NCBI RefSeq assembly: GCF_014641195.1
Contig: NZ_BMHQ01000010.1
Coordinates: 62,001 to 126,000, forward strand
Direction: 5' to 3'
Length of the DNA stretch: 64,000 nucleotides
Origin: Marinithermofilum abyssi
GTDB taxonomy: Bacteria; Bacillota; Bacilli; Thermoactinomycetales; DSM-45169
Shown here: positions 62,202-64,000 of the stretch, in pieces
Position numbering within the stretch: position 1 is the first letter of the stretch
How the letters are laid out: the number at the start of each line of letters is the position of its first letter
Position numbers and translations under genes: made by a program
The notes under the pieces: model-generated
What the model saw: only the letters and a program-made list of their open reading frames with translations
Told to the model about the DNA's origin: nothing
Databases searched by the model: none

Positions 62202-63617
62202 CTATGAAACCGGCTTTTTGAGCAAATTGACCACTAGGGAGGTCACTGCCGTGCCAGCCAGAATCGCTGTGAAAAACATGGGCACGTTCCCCACTGCTTG
62301 AACTACAGCTACAATGGGTCCTCCATGTGGAACATTGTCCGTCACCCCAGTGAGCATGGCGATCACGGACGCCGTCATCGAGCCTGCCATAATGCTGGGA
62401 ATCACCCGAAGCGGGTCTCCGGCAGCGAAGGGGATGGCTCCTTCGGTGATGCCAATCAGTCCCATTGCCAGGGCGGCTTTGCCCGCTTCCTGTTCCTCCC
62501 GGTGATATTTGCGGCGGGCCAGAAGGGAAGCGAGTCCCATGCCCAAGGGCGGGGTACAAATCGCGGCGGCAATGGCACCCATGATAAACGTTTGTCCTTC
62601 CGCAATCATGGCTGCTCCGAACAGAAAGGCCACCTTGTTGACAGGTCCGCCCATATCGAAGGCGATCATCGCTCCCAGAACAAGAGCCAAGAGGACTTTA
62701 CTGGAGCCTTGCATCCCTTGTAGGAAGCTGTTCAGCGCTTCCATCAGTGAGGCGATGGGTGCACCCAGCACAAAGATAAAAAGAATGGCTACCAGTGCGG
62801 AGGTTCCCAACGGGATGATCAAAATCGGAACGATCGGTTGGATCATGCGAGGGAACGGCAATGATTTGATCCAGCGGGTGATATACCCGGCGATAAAACC
62901 GGCCAAAATTCCTCCGATAAAACCTGCTCCGGCTTCGGATCCGTAAAAGCTGCCATTGGCCGCGATGTACCCTCCGATCATCCCTGGAGCCAAACCCGGC
63001 CGGTCTACGATGCTGACCGCGATAAAGCCGGCTAATATAGGGACCATAAAAGTAAAGGCGGCTTCCCCCACTTTCTGCATGGAATACCAGAGGGAGTTTT
63101 CAGGAACGACGAATCCCTTTGCGGTTGGCTCTCCCCCGAGTCCGAGGGAAAGAGCGATCAGCAGGCCGCCTACTACCACGAAAGGAATCATGTAGGAAAC
63201 CCCGTTCATCAAGGAACGGTAGACAGGGTTTTGTCCGCGTGGATCTTGCTGACCATGGGCAGGCGGAGTTCCTTCCTGTTGTTCCGTTTCCTTCGGTTTC
63301 GTGGCGTATAGGGGGACCTTTCCATTTTTAAACTGTTGGATTAAATCTTCCGGTTTTCGGATGGCGTCTGCGACCGCACATTGCAGCACTGGTTTCCCCT
63401 CAAAGCGATCCATTTCGATGCTTTTATCCGTCGCCAGGATGACACCGTCCGCACCAGCGATCTCTTCCGCTTTCAGTTCGTTTTCCACGCCGATGGAGCC
63501 CTGGGTTTCCACTTTGATGTCGATGCCTGCTGCTTCGGCTGTTTTGGCCAGTTTTTCCGCGGCCATATAGGTGTGGGCAATCCCATTGGGACAAGAAGTA
63601 ACTGCAACAAGTTTCAT
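62202..63617 (-). CDS. PTS fructose/mannose-type permease, EIIBC
   Basis: 471 residues. IIB domain 1-100 with the phosphocysteine C9 in AVTSCPNGIAHTYMAAEKL. A linker rich in Gln and Pro follows, then IIC with about nine helices (SYMIPFVVVGGLLIALSLG, GGILAGFIAGYITRWIKSLP, FDMGGPVNKVAFLFG, PLGMGLASLLARRKY). No IIA domain is attached. ATG 63617 is preceded by GAAGGGATC; a longer frame overlaps the preceding gene. Next to manA, so mannose (ManP-like) is at least as likely a substrate as fructose. Confidence 0.92.
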   Translation of the reverse strand: MKLVAVTSCPNGIAHTYMAAEKLAKTAEAAGIDIKVETQGSIGVENELKAEEIAGADGVILATDKSIEMDRFEGKPVLQCAVADAIRKPEDLIQQFKNGKVPLYATKPKETEQQEGTPPAHGQQDPRGQNPVYRSLMNGVSYMIPFVVVGGLLIALSLGLGGEPTAKGFVVPENSLWYSMQKVGEAAFTFMVPILAGFIAVSIVDRPGLAPGMIGGYIAANGSFYGSEAGAGFIGGILAGFIAGYITRWIKSLPFPRMIQPIVPILIIPLGTSALVAILFIFVLGAPIASLMEALNSFLQGMQGSSKVLLALVLGAMIAFDMGGPVNKVAFLFGAAMIAEGQTFIMGAIAAAICTPPLGMGLASLLARRKYHREEQEAGKAALAMGLIGITEGAIPFAAGDPLRVIPSIMAGSMTASVIAMLTGVTDNVPHGGPIVAVVQAVGNVPMFFTAILAGTAVTSLVVNLLKKPVS

Positions 63618-63651
63618 TCTGGATCCCTTCTTCTTTTTTTGTTCGGCTTTT

Positions 63652-64000
63652 TTAACTGGTAGCGGGTCCATCAACCGGTGATCGCGAATATGATTGCGGT
63701 GCTACCATCTCAGCCGTCGTTTTTTGCTCAGGGCAGGAAAGGATCCACTCCGATTGCCCGTGAATCTGGAAGGATCCCATTTTCGCCGGAAAAATGAGGT
63801 GATCTCCTTTCCGAAAAGGGAAGGAACCGGTTTCACACAGGAGTTCTCCGTTCCCTGCGATCACGCTGGCCAGCATAAAGGGATGAGGAGAGGGAAAGGC
63901 AGCTTCTCCTTGGATGCTCCATTTGAAAACGGAGAAATAGGGGCTCTTCACCAGATGGACAATGTGCACGCTGGGAAGCCGGGTTGCTTTTTGCTCCATT
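63652..64000 (-). CDS. manA: Mannose-6-phosphate isomerase, C-terminal part (cut by window edge)
   Basis: About 115 C-terminal residues remain: SPYFSVFKWSIQGEAAF, FMLASVIAGNGELL, FPFRKGDHLIFPAKMG-type cupin segment and a Ser-Pro-rich tail. This is the end of class I ManA, which interconverts mannose-6-P and fructose-6-P. The gene enters from beyond base 64000 on the minus strand; the methionine at 63999 is likely internal. The PTS gene follows 34 bases downstream, so the two are probably one operon. Confidence 0.88.
   Translation of the reverse strand, partial: MEQKATRLPSVHIVHLVKSPYFSVFKWSIQGEAAFPSPHPFMLASVIAGNGELLCETGSFPFRKGDHLIFPAKMGSFQIHGQSEWILSCPEQKTTAEMVAPQSYSRSPVDGPATS

Overview
The window looks like chromosome of a Gram-positive, spore-former-type Bacillales bacterium of moderate GC. 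Evidence: Bacillus-like gene orders (alr-ndoAI-ndoA-rsbU-V-W-sigB; tsaE-tsaB-rimI-tsaD; rex-tatC-groES-groEL), AGGAGG-type ribosome sites, frequent GTG and TTG starts, a CIRCE operator and classical sigma-A promoters. The family Thermoactinomycetaceae is my best guess, but that is inference.

Layout. 0-4.2 kb: end of alanine racemase, the EndoA toxin-antitoxin pair, and a reduced sigma-B operon (rsbU, rsbV, rsbW, sigB) with a sigma-B-type promoter before rsbV. 4.3-10 kb: tex, an M23 peptidase, unknown genes, the first copy of a 230-bp palindromic element, and a SprT-like protein. 10-18.7 kb: lipoprotein, EamA transporter, beta-hydroxyacid dehydrogenase, MoeB/ThiF-like E1, a fused MoaD-MoaE, a BI-1 family protein, small unknowns and hisC. 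18.8-23.4 kb: molybdenum cofactor operon (moeA with a PBP-like tail, moaA, moaC, mog) ending in a small oxidoreductase-fold protein. 23.4-25 kb: a candidate structured RNA and a 12-tRNA operon. 25-28.7 kb: thiL and the t6A genes, followed by a cluster of five perfect and two near DnaA boxes. 28.9-36.4 kb: a large membrane protein, the 5-oxoprolinase genes pxpB-A-C, an NRAMP-like transporter and a DUF1445 protein, then a Tn3-type transposase relic. 36.8-45.8 kb: ABC-F ATPase, 5-formyl-THF cyclo-ligase, a molybdopterin-binding-domain protein, rex, tatC, the second palindromic element, groES-groEL, a nitroreductase and a CDGSH protein.

46.1-53 kb is the most distinctive region: a ribosomally made, azole-modified peptide (LAP/TOMM) cluster. 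Its precursor has 22 cysteines, one at every third residue of the core, built from seven FRCANC repeats. It is followed by a RRE/E1-like maturation protein, a YcaO cyclodehydratase with its own zinc E1-like domain and a C-terminal PxPxP tail, and a double-domain SagB-type dehydrogenase. No exporter or immunity gene is recognisable next to it.

53-64 kb is a patchwork of decayed and active genes: a frameshifted Csp/DUF326-type copper-protein fragment, an OpuA permease-binding protein fusion whose ATPase gene is reduced to a frameshifted CBS remnant, an unidentified ORF remnant, a PEP-synthase/rifampicin-phosphotransferase-like enzyme, an RlmN-like fragment, a TetR-controlled ABC exporter, and a fructose/mannose-type PTS gene next to manA.
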